From the NCBI GenBank assembly GCA_963769585.1, contig CAVYMJ010000006.1, forward strand, positions 1,178,001 through 1,242,000: DNA of 64,000 bases, in the 5' to 3' direction. The first letter of the stretch is position 1. Each line of letters starts with the position of its first letter. Shown here piece by piece: positions 45,716-55,191 of the stretch. The notes beneath the pieces were generated by a model. The model was not told the origin of the DNA and searched no databases. It saw only the letters and a program-made list of their open reading frames with translations. This DNA comes from SSC3 sp963769585 (GTDB lineage Bacteria; Actinomycetota; Actinomycetes; Propionibacteriales; Nocardioidaceae). A program made the translations under genes and the position numbers.

Positions 45716-46863
45716 GCGTCACCCACCCCCAGGGCTTTCGGGCCTCAGGGCTACCGATCGGACTCAAGAGCAACGGCGGCCCCGACCTGGCCCTGGTCGT
45801 CAGCGACGGACCTCGCTTCGACAGCGCGAGCGTCTTCACCTCCAACCGCTGCAAGGCCAACCCGGTGCTGTGGAGCCAAGAGGTTGTCAAGGACGGCGTC
45901 GTGAGGGCCGTCGTCCTCAACTCCGGCGGCGCCAACTGCTACACCGGGCCCGAGGGGTTCCAGACGACGCATGCGGTGGCGGAGAGGGTCGCGACGGGGC
46001 TCGGGATCGGGGCCGTCGACGTGGTGGTGTGCTCCACCGGACTCATCGGGCTGACCAACCCTCGCCAGACGCTGCTGGACGGGGTCGACTCGGCGGTCAC
46101 CGCCCTGACGCCCGCCGGCGGCGACGACGCTGCGCACGCGATCATGACCACCGACTCGGTCAGCAAGCAGGTCGTGGTGGACGGCGGTGGCTGGTCGATC
46201 GGTGGGATGGCCAAGGGCGCCGGCATGCTCGCGCCTCAGCTGGCCACCATGCTCGTCGTACTGACCACCGACGCGGTTGTCGACGCCCCCGCCCTTGACC
46301 AGGCACTGCGTCGGGCGACCAGAGGCAGCTTCGACCGGCTCGACTCCGACGGCTGCATGTCCACCAACGACACCGTCACGGTGCTGGCCAGCGGTGCCAG
46401 CGGTATCACCCCGACCGCCGTGGACTTCGCTGCTGCGCTGACCCAGGCCTGCACCGACCTGGCGATGCAGCTGCTGGCTGACGCCGAGGGCGCCGACCAC
46501 GAGATTGCGATCACCGTCCTCAACGCGGCAAGCGAGGACGAGGCTGTCGAGGTCGGCCGGAGCGTCGCGCGGAGCAACCTGTTCAAGGCAGCGGTCTTCG
46601 GCAACGACCCCAACTGGGGCCGGGTCCTGGCCAGCATCGGCACCACCAGCGCCGCCTTCGACCCCGCCGACCTGGACGTGGCCATGAACGGCGTCTGGGT
46701 CTGCCGGAGCTCCACCCCCGCCGACGACCCGTCGACGGTCGACCTCAAGCCGCGTCAGGTGAGCGTCACCATCGACCTCAAGGCCGGCGGCGACCGGGCG
46801 ACGATCTGGACCAACGACCTGACCCATGCCTACGTCCACGAGAACAGCGCGTACTCCTCATGA
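45712..46863 (+). CDS. argJ: bifunctional ornithine acetyltransferase / N-acetylglutamate synthase
   Basis: Recycles the acetyl group from acetylornithine to glutamate, and in many hosts also makes acetylglutamate from acetyl-CoA. 383 residues from GTG 45712. The self-cleavage site is KGAGMLAPQLATMLV, with Thr as new N-terminus of the beta chain. GNDPNWGRVLASIG is present. The last residue pair overlaps argB (ATGA). Confidence 0.96.
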   Translation: MSVTHPQGFRASGLPIGLKSNGGPDLALVVSDGPRFDSASVFTSNRCKANPVLWSQEVVKDGVVRAVVLNSGGANCYTGPEGFQTTHAVAERVATGLGIGAVDVVVCSTGLIGLTNPRQTLLDGVDSAVTALTPAGGDDAAHAIMTTDSVSKQVVVDGGGWSIGGMAKGAGMLAPQLATMLVVLTTDAVVDAPALDQALRRATRGSFDRLDSDGCMSTNDTVTVLASGASGITPTAVDFAAALTQACTDLAMQLLADAEGADHEIAITVLNAASEDEAVEVGRSVARSNLFKAAVFGNDPNWGRVLASIGTTSAAFDPADLDVAMNGVWVCRSSTPADDPSTVDLKPRQVSVTIDLKAGGDRATIWTNDLTHAYVHENSAYSS

Positions 46864-47801
46864 CCAACGTCCACGAGCACTGGAAGCAGGCCACTGACAA
46901 GGCCACCACCTTGGCCGCGGCCCTCCCGTGGCTGAAGCAGTACCACGGCAAGACCATCGTGGTGAAGTACGGCGGAAACGCGATGACCGACGACGCGCTG
47001 AAGAAGGCCTTCGCCGAGGACATCGTGTTCCTGCGGATGGCGGGCTTCAAGCCCGTCGTCGTGCACGGCGGAGGGCCTCAGATCTCACAGATGCTCGACA
47101 AGCTCGGCATCAAGTCCGAGTTCAAGGGCGGTCTGCGGGTCACCACCGAGGAGGCCATGGACGTCGTACGGATGGTCCTGGTCGGTCAGGTCCAGCGCGA
47201 GCTGGTCGGGCTGCTCAACCAGCACGGTCCGCTTGCCGTCGGTCTCTCAGGGGAGGACGGCGGCCTGTTCACTGCAGAGCGCACCAACACGATCATCGAC
47301 GGCGAGGAGATCGACCTTGGCCTCGTCGGCGAGGTCGCCCACGTACGTCCCGAAGCGGTCCAGGACGTCATCGAGGCCGGGCGGATCCCGGTGATCTCCA
47401 GCGTCGCCCCGGACGTCGAGGGGACCGTGCACAACGTCAACGCGGACACCGCGGCTGCTGCCCTAGCGGTGGCGCTCAAGGCGGAGAAGCTCCTGGTCCT
47501 GACCGACGTCGAGGGCCTCTACCGAGACTGGCCCGACAGCGCGGACGTGATCGGCGAGATCAGCCCGGAGTCCCTGGCCGAGCTGATGCCGACGCTCGCG
47601 AGCGGGATGGTGCCGAAGATGGGCGCCTGCCTGGCCGCGGTCAACGGCGGGGTGCCTCGCGCCACCGTCGTGGACGGCCGACAGGCGCACGCCGTCCTGC
47701 TGGAGATCTTCACCGACGAGGGGGTGGGCACCCAAGTGCTGCCCGGCGTCCCGACCAAGATCAGGACCGCGCTCTACACCACCTCAGGAGTCGCGAAGTG
47801 A
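46860..47801 (+). CDS. argB: acetylglutamate kinase
   Basis: Phosphorylates N-acetylglutamate; usual point of arginine feedback in organisms with argJ. 313 residues including the N-terminal helix (ATTLAAALPWLKQYHGK) that goes with arginine-sensitive hexamers. VVKYGGNAM, VVHGGGPQI and LLVLTDVEGLYRDWP are diagnostic. Overlaps both neighbours. Confidence 0.97.
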   Translation: MTNVHEHWKQATDKATTLAAALPWLKQYHGKTIVVKYGGNAMTDDALKKAFAEDIVFLRMAGFKPVVVHGGGPQISQMLDKLGIKSEFKGGLRVTTEEAMDVVRMVLVGQVQRELVGLLNQHGPLAVGLSGEDGGLFTAERTNTIIDGEEIDLGLVGEVAHVRPEAVQDVIEAGRIPVISSVAPDVEGTVHNVNADTAAAALAVALKAEKLLVLTDVEGLYRDWPDSADVIGEISPESLAELMPTLASGMVPKMGACLAAVNGGVPRATVVDGRQAHAVLLEIFTDEGVGTQVLPGVPTKIRTALYTTSGVAK

Positions 47802-48949
47802 CCCTCCAGGACCGGTACGCCGGGGCACTGATGAACACCTTCGGCCAGCCCAGGCTCGTCCTCGCCAAGGGCCAGGGCTGCTACGTGTGGGACACCGACG
47901 GCAATCGCTACCTCGACCTGCTCGGCGGTATCGCGGTCAACGCGCTCGGCCATGCCCACCCGGCGTTGCTCGCGGCCGTGACCACCCAGCTGGGCACCCT
48001 CGGCCACGTCAGCAACTTCTTCGCCACCGAGCCGCAGATCGAGCTCGCCGAGAAGCTGCTGTCCCTCCTTGGCCACGGCGACGGCCGGGTCTTCTTCACC
48101 AACTCGGGCACCGAGGCGAACGAGGCCGCCTTCAAGCTGACCCGCCGCACCGGTCGGACCCACCTGGTCGCCACCGAGGGCAGCTTCCACGGTCGCACGA
48201 TGGGCGCCCTGGCCCTGACGTCCAAGCTGGCCTACCGCGAGCCGTTCGAGCCGCTGCCCGGCCAGGTCACCTTCGTCGAGTACGGCGACGCCGAGGCCCT
48301 CCAAGCCGCCGTCACCGAGCAGACCGCCGCAGTCATCCTGGAGCCGATCCAAGGTGAAGCCGGAGTGGTCGTCCCGCCGTCCGGCTACCTCGCCCGGGCC
48401 CGCGAGCTCACGCGCGCCACCGGCTCGCTGCTCTGGCTCGACGAGATCCAGACCGGTATCGGACGCACCGGAGCCTGGTTCGCCCACCCGCCTGAGGTGG
48501 TGCCGGACCTCGTCACCGTGGCCAAGGGCCTGGCCGGAGGCCTCCCGATCGGGGCCTGCATCGGTCTGGGGGAGGCGGCCCAGCTCTTGCAGCCGGGCAA
48601 CCATGGCACCACCTTCGGGGGTAACCCTGTCTCGGCCGCTGCCGCTCTGGCGGTGATCAGCACCATCGAGGTCGACGGACTGCTCGACAACGCGCGCAAG
48701 CGTGGCGAGCAGATCGCCGCCGGGGTGGACCAGCAGGTCGACGGACAGGGGCTCCTGCTCGGGATCGTCCTGGACGGCGACCACGCTGCGGCGGTCAGTT
48801 CCGCTGCCCAGCAGGCCGGCTTCATCGTGAACGCCGCGGCACCCGACCGGGTCCGTCTGGCGCCGCCGCTCATCCTCACCGAGGCCGAGGCCCAGTCGTT
48901 CATCGACGCCTGGCCCGGGATCCTCGCCTCAGCCAAGGAGCTGTCATGA
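47798..48949 (+). CDS. argD: acetylornithine aminotransferase
   Basis: PLP enzyme making acetylornithine from the semialdehyde and glutamate. 383 residues from GTG 47798 (GTGA overlap with argB). FFTNSGTEANEAAFKL, LWLDEIQTGIGRTG (cofactor Asp) and the PLP Lys in VTVAKGLAGGLPIGA are intact. Ends in an ATGA overlap with argF. Confidence 0.96.
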   Translation: MTLQDRYAGALMNTFGQPRLVLAKGQGCYVWDTDGNRYLDLLGGIAVNALGHAHPALLAAVTTQLGTLGHVSNFFATEPQIELAEKLLSLLGHGDGRVFFTNSGTEANEAAFKLTRRTGRTHLVATEGSFHGRTMGALALTSKLAYREPFEPLPGQVTFVEYGDAEALQAAVTEQTAAVILEPIQGEAGVVVPPSGYLARARELTRATGSLLWLDEIQTGIGRTGAWFAHPPEVVPDLVTVAKGLAGGLPIGACIGLGEAAQLLQPGNHGTTFGGNPVSAAAALAVISTIEVDGLLDNARKRGEQIAAGVDQQVDGQGLLLGIVLDGDHAAAVSSAAQQAGFIVNAAAPDRVRLAPPLILTEAEAQSFIDAWPGILASAKELS

Positions 48950-49884
48950 CCCGCCACTTCCTTCGCGACGACGACCTGTCGCCCGCTGAGCAGCAGGAAG
49001 TCCTGCGGCGCGCCCGGCAGCTCAAGATGGAGCGCTTCGCCGACACGGCTCTGGCAGGTCCCCGGACCGTCGCTCTGGTCTTCGACAAGCCGACCCTGCG
49101 CACCCAGACGTCGTTCTCGGTCGGGGTCACCGAGCTCGGTGGAGAGGCGATGGTCGTCGACGGCAACCTCGCGCAGATCGGCAAGCGTGAGTCCGTGGAG
49201 GACGTGGCCCGGGTGCTCGGCAGGCAGGTAGCCGCCATCGTCTGGCGCACCTTCGCCCAGGCGGACCTCGAGACGATGGCGGCCTACGCCGGCGTACCGG
49301 TGGTGAACGCGCTGACCGACGAGTTCCATCCCTGCCAGCTGCTTGCCGACCTGCAGACGATCCAGGAGCACAAGGAGCGGCTCGAGGGGCTCAAGCTGGT
49401 CTTCGTCGGAGACGCTGCCTCCAACATGTCGCACTCCTACCTGCTGGCCTGTGCCACCGCAGGGATGCACGTCGTGGTGAGCGGCCCGGTGGGGTACGAG
49501 CCTGCACCCGAAGTCCTGGCCAGGGCCCAGGAGATCGCCCAGCAGACCGGCGGTTCGGCGGCGTACGTCGTGGATCCGGGTACCGCGGCGGCCGAAGCCG
49601 ACGTGGTCGCCACGGACACCTGGGTCTCGATGGGCAAGGAGACCGAGGCCGCCGACCGCGTCGCGCCGTTCCAGCCGTACCAGGTCAGCTCCGACCTGCT
49701 CGCGGTCGCCCAGCCCGACGCCATCGTGCTGCACTGCCTGCCGGCGTACCGGGGCAAGGAGATCACCGCCGAGGTGATCGACGGGCCGCAGAGTGTCGTC
49801 TGGGACGAGGCGGAGAACCGTCTGCACGCCCAGAAGGCGCTGCTGTCATGGCTGCTGGGCCAGGACCGCGAGGAGTCGTCGTGA
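48946..49884 (+). CDS. argF: ornithine carbamoyltransferase
   Basis: Joins ornithine and carbamoyl phosphate to citrulline, the point where the CarAB product enters this pathway. 312 residues. The carbamoyl-phosphate loop reads KPTLRTQTSF; HPCQLLADLQTI and the ornithine-loop LHCLPAYRGKEI follow. The first loop has KPTLRTQ where KxSTRTR is common, as in other actinobacterial ArgF proteins. Overlaps argR by GTGA. Confidence 0.96.
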   Translation: MTRHFLRDDDLSPAEQQEVLRRARQLKMERFADTALAGPRTVALVFDKPTLRTQTSFSVGVTELGGEAMVVDGNLAQIGKRESVEDVARVLGRQVAAIVWRTFAQADLETMAAYAGVPVVNALTDEFHPCQLLADLQTIQEHKERLEGLKLVFVGDAASNMSHSYLLACATAGMHVVVSGPVGYEPAPEVLARAQEIAQQTGGSAAYVVDPGTAAAEADVVATDTWVSMGKETEAADRVAPFQPYQVSSDLLAVAQPDAIVLHCLPAYRGKEITAEVIDGPQSVVWDEAENRLHAQKALLSWLLGQDREESS

Positions 49885-50387
49885 CGACCACCCTCCCGAT
49901 GACCAAGAACGCTCGCCAGCAGCGGATCATCGAGCTGCTGGCCCGCACCACGGTCCGGTCGCAGGGCGAGCTCGCCGAGCTGCTCGCCGACGCCGGCGTG
50001 GTCGTCACCCAGGCCACCCTCTCCCGCGACCTGGTCGAGCTTGACGCGGTCAAGGTTCGCGACGCGCACGGCTCGCTCGTGTACGCCGTACCTGCCGAGG
50101 GCGGTGACCGTACTCCGCGCGCAGCGGTGGAGACACCCGCCTCCGAGCACCGGCTTGCCCGACTCTGCACCGAGCTGCTGGTCTCCGCGGAGGCGAGCGC
50201 CAACCTCGTAGTGCTGCGTACCCCACCCGGAGCCGCCCAGTTCCTCGCCTCGGCGATCGACAAGGCCGAGATCGGCCTGATCCTGGGCACCATCGCCGGC
50301 GATGACACAGTCCTGGTGATCAGCCGCGAGCCAACCGGGGGCACCCAGGTGGCCGAGCGCTTCCTGGCCCTGGCCTCACAAGACTGA
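49881..50387 (+). CDS. argR: arginine repressor
   Basis: Hexameric transcriptional repressor that uses arginine as co-repressor. 168 residues from GTG 49881 with AGGAG upstream. Winged-helix N-terminus ARQQRIIELLARTTVRSQGE with recognition helix TQATLSRDLVELD; C-terminal arginine-binding, trimerising domain with GTIAGDDTVLVISRE. It probably binds the inverted repeat at 44249-44286 and so controls its own operon. Confidence 0.96.
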   Translation: MTTTLPMTKNARQQRIIELLARTTVRSQGELAELLADAGVVVTQATLSRDLVELDAVKVRDAHGSLVYAVPAEGGDRTPRAAVETPASEHRLARLCTELLVSAEASANLVVLRTPPGAAQFLASAIDKAEIGLILGTIAGDDTVLVISREPTGGTQVAERFLALASQD

Positions 50388-50419
50388 CCACGCACCCTCC
50401 GAAGCAGAAGGACACGAAA

Positions 50420-51850
50420 TTGAGCAAGGTCCTCACCTCCCTCCCGGTCGGCGAGCGAGTCGGCATCGCCTTCTCGGGCGGGCTGGACACGTCGGTGGCG
50501 GTCGCCTGGATGCGCGCCAGGGGCGCGATCCCCTGCACCTACACCGCTGACATCGGCCAGTACGACGAGCCGGACATCGACGGCGTCCCGAGCCGTGCCC
50601 TGCAGTACGGCGCCGAGATCGCCCGTGCAGTCGACTGCAAGACCCAGCTGGTGGAGGAGGGCCTGGCTGCCCTGGCCTGCGGGGCCTTCCACATCCGCTC
50701 AGGCGGCCGCGCGTACTTCAACACCACGCCGCTGGGCCGGGCCGTCACCGGGTCTCTCCTGGTCCGGGCGATGCACGAGGACGGGGTCGACATCTGGGGC
50801 GACGGGTCGACGTTCAAGGGCAACGACATCGAGCGGTTCTACCGCTACGGGCTGCTGTCCAACCCGGCGCTACGGATCTACAAGCCCTGGCTGGACGCCG
50901 ACTTCGTGACCGAGCTCGGCGGCCGGGCGGAGATGAGCCACTGGCTGACCGAGCGCAACCTGCCCTACCGCGACAGCCACGAGAAGGCATACTCCACCGA
51001 CGCCAACATCTGGGGGGCCACCCACGAGGCCAAGACGCTGGAGCACCTCGACGTCTCGCTGGAGACAGTGGAGCCGATCATGGGCGTGAAGTTCTGGGAC
51101 CCGGCGGTGCACGTCGCCACCGAGGACGTGACTCTCAGCTTCGAGCACGGGCGGCCGGTCGCCCTCAACGGGAAGCGGTACGACGACGCAGTGGCGCTGG
51201 TCCATGAGGCGAACGCGATCGGCGGCCGCCACGGACTAGGCATGTCCGACCAGATCGAGAACCGCATCATCGAGGCGAAGTCGCGGGGTATCTACGAAGC
51301 GCCTGCCATGGCTCTGCTCTGGATCGCCTACGAACGACTGCTCAACGCCATCCACAACGAGGACACCCTGGCCAACTACCACGCCGACGGCCGGCGGCTC
51401 GGGCGGTTGCTCTACGAGGGTCGCTGGCTCGACCCACAGGCGTTGATGCTGCGGGAGTCGATCCAGCGGTGGATCGCCTCGCTGGTTACGGGCGAGGTGA
51501 CGGTCCGGCTCCGGCGTGGCGAGGACTACTCGATCCTGAGCACCAGCGGCCCGGCGTTCTCCTACCACCCTGACAAGCTGTCGATGGAGCGCACCGAGAA
51601 CGCTGCCTTCGGTCCCACGGACCGGATCGGCCAGCTGACGATGCGCAACCTGGACATCGCCGACTCGCGAGCAAAACTCGAGCAGTACGCCGGCCAGCCG
51701 TTCACCCAGGGCCAGGTCCTCGTCGAGCACGGCACCCTGTTCGGTGAGCTGCCACCGGGCGGCGCGGAGAAGATCGCGGACAACCCCGCTGTCGAAGGGG
51801 ACGAGGAGGCAGCCCTGGAGAGCGCCGCCATGGAGTTCGGGACGGACTGA
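50420..51850 (+). CDS. argG: argininosuccinate synthase
   Basis: ATP-dependent ligation of citrulline and aspartate. 476 residues from TTG 50420, with AGAAGGA about eight bases upstream. Of the longer type, as in Streptomyces. The PP-loop is GIAFSGGLDTSVAVAWM. A 32-base gap separates it from argR, the only break of any size in the operon. Stop overlaps argH (TGATG). Confidence 0.96.
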   Translation: MSKVLTSLPVGERVGIAFSGGLDTSVAVAWMRARGAIPCTYTADIGQYDEPDIDGVPSRALQYGAEIARAVDCKTQLVEEGLAALACGAFHIRSGGRAYFNTTPLGRAVTGSLLVRAMHEDGVDIWGDGSTFKGNDIERFYRYGLLSNPALRIYKPWLDADFVTELGGRAEMSHWLTERNLPYRDSHEKAYSTDANIWGATHEAKTLEHLDVSLETVEPIMGVKFWDPAVHVATEDVTLSFEHGRPVALNGKRYDDAVALVHEANAIGGRHGLGMSDQIENRIIEAKSRGIYEAPAMALLWIAYERLLNAIHNEDTLANYHADGRRLGRLLYEGRWLDPQALMLRESIQRWIASLVTGEVTVRLRRGEDYSILSTSGPAFSYHPDKLSMERTENAAFGPTDRIGQLTMRNLDIADSRAKLEQYAGQPFTQGQVLVEHGTLFGELPPGGAEKIADNPAVEGDEEAALESAAMEFGTD

Positions 51851-53262
51851 TGACGACCAACCAAGGCAAGCTGTGGGGTGGCCGGTTCGCCGGCGGCCCC
51901 AGCCCGGAGCTCGAGGCGCTGTCGAAGAGCACCCACTTCGACTGGCGGCTGGCGGCCTACGACCTGGCGGGGTCGCGGGCGCATGCCCAGGCCTTGGCAG
52001 ACGCCGCCTTGCTGACCGACGACGAGCTGGCGCAGATGGTCTCCGGCCTCGACGAGCTCGGTGCCCGCGTCGCCGACGGGCGGCTCGTGGCTGCCGCTGG
52101 AGACGAGGACGTCCACGGCGCCCTTGAGGGTGCGCTGGTCGACCTGCTGGGCCCGGAGCTAGGTGGCAAGCTGCGTGCCGGCCGTAGCCGTAACGACCAG
52201 ATCGCCACCCTCTTCAAGGCCTACCTCAGGGACCATGCCCGGGTGATCGCTTCGGCCGTCCTCGACCTCGTCGACGCGCTGGCCGGGCAGGCCGAGCAGC
52301 ACCTCGGCGCGATCATGCCGGGGCGTACCCATCTGCAGCACGCCCAACCGGTCCTCCTCAGCCATCACCTGCTGGCACACGCCTGGCCGCTGGTTCGCGA
52401 CGTGTCCCGGCTGCGCGACTGGGACGCCCGCGTGGCCGCGGAGTCGCCGTACGGCTCCGGCGCTCTGGCCGGCAGCAGCCTCGGTCTCGACCCCGAGCAG
52501 GTTGCCACCGACCTGGGCTTCACCGGGAGCGTGGCCAACTCGATCGACGGCACCGCAGCCCGTGACTTCGTCGCCGAGTTCGCGTTCGTCGCGGCGATGA
52601 TCGGCGTGGACGTGAGCCGCCAGGCCGAGGAGGTCATTCTCTGGGCGACCAAGGAGTTCGGCTTCGTCACCCTGCACGAGGCCTACTCGACCGGGTCGAG
52701 CATCATGCCGCAGAAGAAGAACCCCGACGTCGCCGAGCTGGCCCGCGGCAAGTCCGGCCGGCTCATCGGCAACGTGGCTGGCTTGCTGGCCACGCTCAAG
52801 GCCCTCCCGTTGGCGTACAACCGCGACCTGCAGGAGGACAAGGAGCCGGTCTTCGACTCGGTCGACACCCTCGAGGTGCTGCTGCCGGCCTTCACCGGCC
52901 AGGTCGCCACGCTCGGCTTCGACACCGCCCGGATGGCCGAGCTGGCACCCCAGGGCTTCTCGCTCGCGACCGACGTCGCTGAGTGGCTGGTCCGCGAGGG
53001 CGTGCCGTTCCGCGTCGCCCACGAGGTCGCGGGCGCCTGCGTCCAGGCGTGCGAACAGCGCGGAATCGAGCTGCACGAGCTCTCCGACGCCGAGTTCCAG
53101 CAGATCGATGCCCGGCTCACGCCGGGCGTGCGCGCCGTACTGACTGCGCAGGGGTCGGTCGCCTCACGCACCGGCCGCGGCGGGACCGCTCCGGAGCGGG
53201 TGGCCGAGCAGCTTGTCGAGTTGAGGAAGGCTGCCGCACAACACCGTGCCTGGCTTGACTGA
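51850..53262 (+). CDS. argH: argininosuccinate lyase
   Basis: Splits argininosuccinate into arginine and fumarate, finishing the pathway. 470 residues. KLWGGRFAGGPSPE at the start, AGRSRNDQIAT, PGRTHLQHAQPVLLSH and the superfamily loop GSSIMPQKKNPDVAELARG (mobile Ser) are intact. Its end overlaps the glycosylase gene by 17 bases. Confidence 0.97.
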   Translation: MTTNQGKLWGGRFAGGPSPELEALSKSTHFDWRLAAYDLAGSRAHAQALADAALLTDDELAQMVSGLDELGARVADGRLVAAAGDEDVHGALEGALVDLLGPELGGKLRAGRSRNDQIATLFKAYLRDHARVIASAVLDLVDALAGQAEQHLGAIMPGRTHLQHAQPVLLSHHLLAHAWPLVRDVSRLRDWDARVAAESPYGSGALAGSSLGLDPEQVATDLGFTGSVANSIDGTAARDFVAEFAFVAAMIGVDVSRQAEEVILWATKEFGFVTLHEAYSTGSSIMPQKKNPDVAELARGKSGRLIGNVAGLLATLKALPLAYNRDLQEDKEPVFDSVDTLEVLLPAFTGQVATLGFDTARMAELAPQGFSLATDVAEWLVREGVPFRVAHEVAGACVQACEQRGIELHELSDAEFQQIDARLTPGVRAVLTAQGSVASRTGRGGTAPERVAEQLVELRKAAAQHRAWLD

Positions 53263-53812
53263 CGCGCTTCAGGATCCGGTCCTCGACGTCGCTCCGAGGC
53301 TGCTCAACGCTGTGCTGCGGCACGGGGGCGTCGCGCTGCGCATCACCGAGGTCGAGGCGTACGACGGCGACAACGACCCGGGCTCGCACGCCTTCGGTGG
53401 CCGAACCAGGCGCAACGAGGTGATGTTCGGTCCTGCGGGGTTCCTCTACGTCTACTTCACCTACGGGATGCACCACTGCGCCAATGTCGTCGTCGGTGAG
53501 GAAGGGTCTGCCAGCGCCGTGCTGCTCCGGGCGGGAGAGATCCTCCAGGGCCGCGAGCTGGCCGAGCAGCGCCGGGGCACCACCAAGGACCTGGCGCGCG
53601 GACCCGCGCGGCTGTGTCAGGCGCTCGGCATCGGCCTCGCCGAGAACGGGCTCGACCTTCGCCACGGTGCGCTGACCCTGGGTCCGCCGCCGCGCGAGGT
53701 CAGCAGCGGGCCTCGGGTCGGGCTGCGCCGGGCCCAGGACCGCCCGTGGCGCTACTGGGTCACCGGTGACCCCCACGTGTCGGCGTACCGCCCCGCTAAA
53801 CGGCTTGGGTGA
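53246..53812 (+). CDS. 3-methyladenine DNA glycosylase (AAG/Mpg family)
   Basis: Base-excision repair enzyme that removes alkylated purines. 188 residues from GTG 53246; TTG 53255 is an alternative. ITEVEAYDGDNDPGSHAFGG holds the catalytic Glu, MFGPAGFLYVYFTYGMHHCANV the DNA-intercalating Tyr and backbone contacts. A gene of this family commonly follows argH in actinobacteria. No functional link with arginine is known. Confidence 0.92.
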   Translation: MPGLTDALQDPVLDVAPRLLNAVLRHGGVALRITEVEAYDGDNDPGSHAFGGRTRRNEVMFGPAGFLYVYFTYGMHHCANVVVGEEGSASAVLLRAGEILQGRELAEQRRGTTKDLARGPARLCQALGIGLAENGLDLRHGALTLGPPPREVSSGPRVGLRRAQDRPWRYWVTGDPHVSAYRPAKRLG

Positions 53813-53852
53813 CCCGACCACGGGCGAGCGGCACCAGGTCGCAGGGGGTGCG

Positions 53853-53858
53853 TAGGCT
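53853..53858 (+). promoter_or_regulatory. candidate -10 element for tyrS
   Basis: TAGGCT, 55 bases before the tyrS start in the 101-base gap after the glycosylase gene. Fits TANNNT; -35 unclear. Confidence 0.4.
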
Positions 53859-53913
53859 TTGTCCCGATCAGCCGGAGCCCGCGTCACAGGACGCCCACCT
53901 CGAAGGACGATGC

Positions 53914-55185
53914 GTGACCACCGACCCGAACCTGCTCGACGACCTCGAGTGGCGCGGCCTCATCGCGCACTCGACGGACCTCGACGCACTGCGCGAGGCA
54001 CTGGTAGCGGGACCGGTCAGGTTCTACGTCGGGTTCGACCCGACAGCGCCCAGCCTGCACCTGGGGAACCTGGTGCAGATCGTCACCGCGATGCGGCTGC
54101 AGCGCGCAGGACACGTTCCGTACGCGCTCGTCGGCGGCGCCACCGGGATGATCGGCGACCCCCGAGACTCGGGGGAGCGCACACTCAACTCCGTCGAGGT
54201 GGTCAAGGAGTGGGTTGAGCGGGTGCGGGCCCAGATCGAGCCCTACCTCTCCTTCGAGGGCGACAGCGCCGCGACCATGGTCAACAACTACGACTGGACC
54301 GAGTCGCTGTCCACCATCGAGTTCCTGCGCGACATCGGCAAGCACTTCCCGGTGAACCGGATGCTTGCGCGGGACGTCGTCAGGACCCGGCTGGAAGCCG
54401 GCATCAGCTACACCGAGTTCAGCTACATCCTCCTGCAGTCGCTCGACTTCCGCAGGCTCTACCTCGACCACGGCGTCACCCTGCAGTTCGGGGGCAGCGA
54501 CCAATGGGGCAACCTCACCGGTGGGGTCGAGCTCATCCGCCGCGCCGAGGGCGGCAAGGCGCACGCCCTCGCGACGCCACTGGTCACCAAGGCGGACGGC
54601 ACCAAGTACGGCAAGACCGAGGGCGGTGCCCTGTGGCTCGACCCGCAGATGATGTCGCCGTACGCCTTCTACCAGTTCTGGCTCAACGTCGAGGACGAGA
54701 AGGTCGGCGAGCTGCTGCGCATCTTCACCTTCGCCTCACGTGCCGACATCGAGGCGCTTGAGGAGCAGACCAGGGAGAAGCCGTTCCTTCGGGCCGGGCA
54801 GCGAGCCCTGGCGGACCAGGTCACCGCGCTGGTGCACGGCACCGAGCAGACCGAGCACATCAGGGCGGCAAGTGCAGCGCTCTTCGGTGGGGGCGACCTG
54901 CGCGGCCTTGACCCCGGCACGCTGGAGGCGGCGCTGACCGAGACGGGCGGGGGAGAGGTACGCCGGGACGGCGGTCTGCCCACGATCGTGGACCTGCTGG
55001 TGACGGCGGGACTGTGCGAGAGCAGGGGCGCAGCGCGCCGCACGGTCGGGGAAGGCGGTGCCTACCTGAACAACGTCCGCGTCGAGGACCCCGAGCAGCG
55101 GCCGGAGGAGTCAGACGTCCTGGCCGGCACCTGGCTGGTGCTTCGCCGGGGCAAGAAGAGCTTCGCCGGCGTCCGGGTCACGTGA
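53914..55185 (+). CDS. tyrS: tyrosyl-tRNA synthetase
   Basis: Charges tRNA-Tyr. 423 residues from GTG 53914, with GAAGGACG upstream. Class I signatures: SLHLGN (HIGH) near residue 45, GGSDQWGNLTGG for tyrosine binding and KADGTKYGKT (KMSKS-type). The C-terminal S4 RNA-binding domain runs from about residue 355 (LLVTAGLCESRGAARR). No T-box seen. Confidence 0.97.
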   Translation: MTTDPNLLDDLEWRGLIAHSTDLDALREALVAGPVRFYVGFDPTAPSLHLGNLVQIVTAMRLQRAGHVPYALVGGATGMIGDPRDSGERTLNSVEVVKEWVERVRAQIEPYLSFEGDSAATMVNNYDWTESLSTIEFLRDIGKHFPVNRMLARDVVRTRLEAGISYTEFSYILLQSLDFRRLYLDHGVTLQFGGSDQWGNLTGGVELIRRAEGGKAHALATPLVTKADGTKYGKTEGGALWLDPQMMSPYAFYQFWLNVEDEKVGELLRIFTFASRADIEALEEQTREKPFLRAGQRALADQVTALVHGTEQTEHIRAASAALFGGGDLRGLDPGTLEAALTETGGGEVRRDGGLPTIVDLLVTAGLCESRGAARRTVGEGGAYLNNVRVEDPEQRPEESDVLAGTWLVLRRGKKSFAGVRVT

Positions 55186-55191
55186 CCTGAC